From: Nocardioides sp. SR21
GTDB lineage: Bacteria; Actinomycetota; Actinomycetes; Propionibacteriales; Nocardioidaceae
Assembly: GCF_022761125.1 (NCBI RefSeq)
Contig: NZ_JAKWJR010000010.1
Coordinates: forward strand, 124,001-188,000
Direction: 5' to 3'
Length of the DNA stretch: 64,000 nt
Shown: positions 63,992-64,000 of the stretch, piece after piece
Position numbering within the stretch: position 1 is the stretch's first letter
Layout: the number at the start of each line of letters is the position of its first letter
Position numbers and translations under genes: made by a program
The notes under the pieces: generated by a model
Seen by the model: only the letters and a program-made list of their open reading frames with translations
Told to the model about the DNA's origin: nothing
The model's database searches: none

Positions 63992-64000
63992 ATGGCGACG
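63992..64000 (+). CDS. Probable start of next gene, cut by window edge
   Basis: Only three codons (MAT) are visible. The call rests on the leaderless promoter pattern TAAGGT-N7-ATG; product unknown. Confidence 0.35.

Overview
The window is very GC-rich chromosomal DNA with densely packed genes, ATGA/GTGA stop-start overlaps, many GTG starts and many TAnnnT-N6-7-RTG (apparently leaderless) promoters. Gene content (bldG, Tad genes beside a DECH helicase, K+-independent H+-pyrophosphatase, HemD fused to a winged helix, NhaA, araBDA with a LacI regulator) points to an actinobacterium, most likely Nocardioides or another member of the Nocardioidaceae. I see no phage, transposase, integrase or CRISPR array. 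One tRNA gene (Thr, CGT) is present.

Layout. 1-7.3 kb: a GABA/polyamine-type catabolic group (aldehyde dehydrogenase, APC permease, LysR, gabT, gabD, class I glutamine amidotransferase, MarR) with three matching TTYGG-NN-CCRAA palindromes at its promoters. 7.4-11.3 kb: SRPBCC protein, an anti-sigma-type ATPase and a large GAF/PAS/SpoIIE phosphatase behind a structured leader. 11.4-13.3 kb: tRNA-Thr, a Cys-rich mini-protein divergent from a LysR regulator, an epoxide-hydrolase-like protein. 13.2-16.6 kb: tmk-holB-secreted peptidase operon. 16.65-21.98 kb: araBDA plus lacI, bracketed by two copies of an ~88-90 bp palindromic element. 22.0-24.7 kb: topA. 24.8-27.5 kb: a SigE-family sigma factor with a membrane partner, and a methyltransferase. 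27.6-30.5 kb: H+-pyrophosphatase and bldG. 30.7-39.6 kb: DECH helicase, two small membrane/secreted proteins, a compact Tad pilus operon and a HAD phosphatase.

39.7-41.8 kb: a three-gene overlapping operon whose middle gene joins a WXG100-like N-terminus to a serine lipase domain. 42.1-44.9 kb: a catalytically degenerate Fic protein, methyltransferase, alpha-carbonic anhydrase lipoprotein and globin. 44.9-54.3 kb: a complete nitrate/nitrite assimilation operon read right to left (narK, nasA, FAD/[2Fe-2S] oxidoreductase, nirB, nirD, hemD-wHTH), interrupted between nasA and the FAD oxidoreductase by nine tandem 73-bp repeats. 54.5-58.7 kb: acetate uptake and activation (DUF485, actP, acs). 58.7-62.7 kb: a NarL-type two-component system divergent from an MMPL exporter, followed by nhaA.

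The order topA / hppA / bldG / helicase / Tad / HAD / acs matches a conserved actinobacterial neighbourhood as I recall it from Streptomyces and Mycobacterium. The departures from it are the notable parts: the ara cassette between topA and tmk, bldG without its usual anti-sigma neighbour, the WXG100-lipase operon, and the repeat array inside the nitrate operon.
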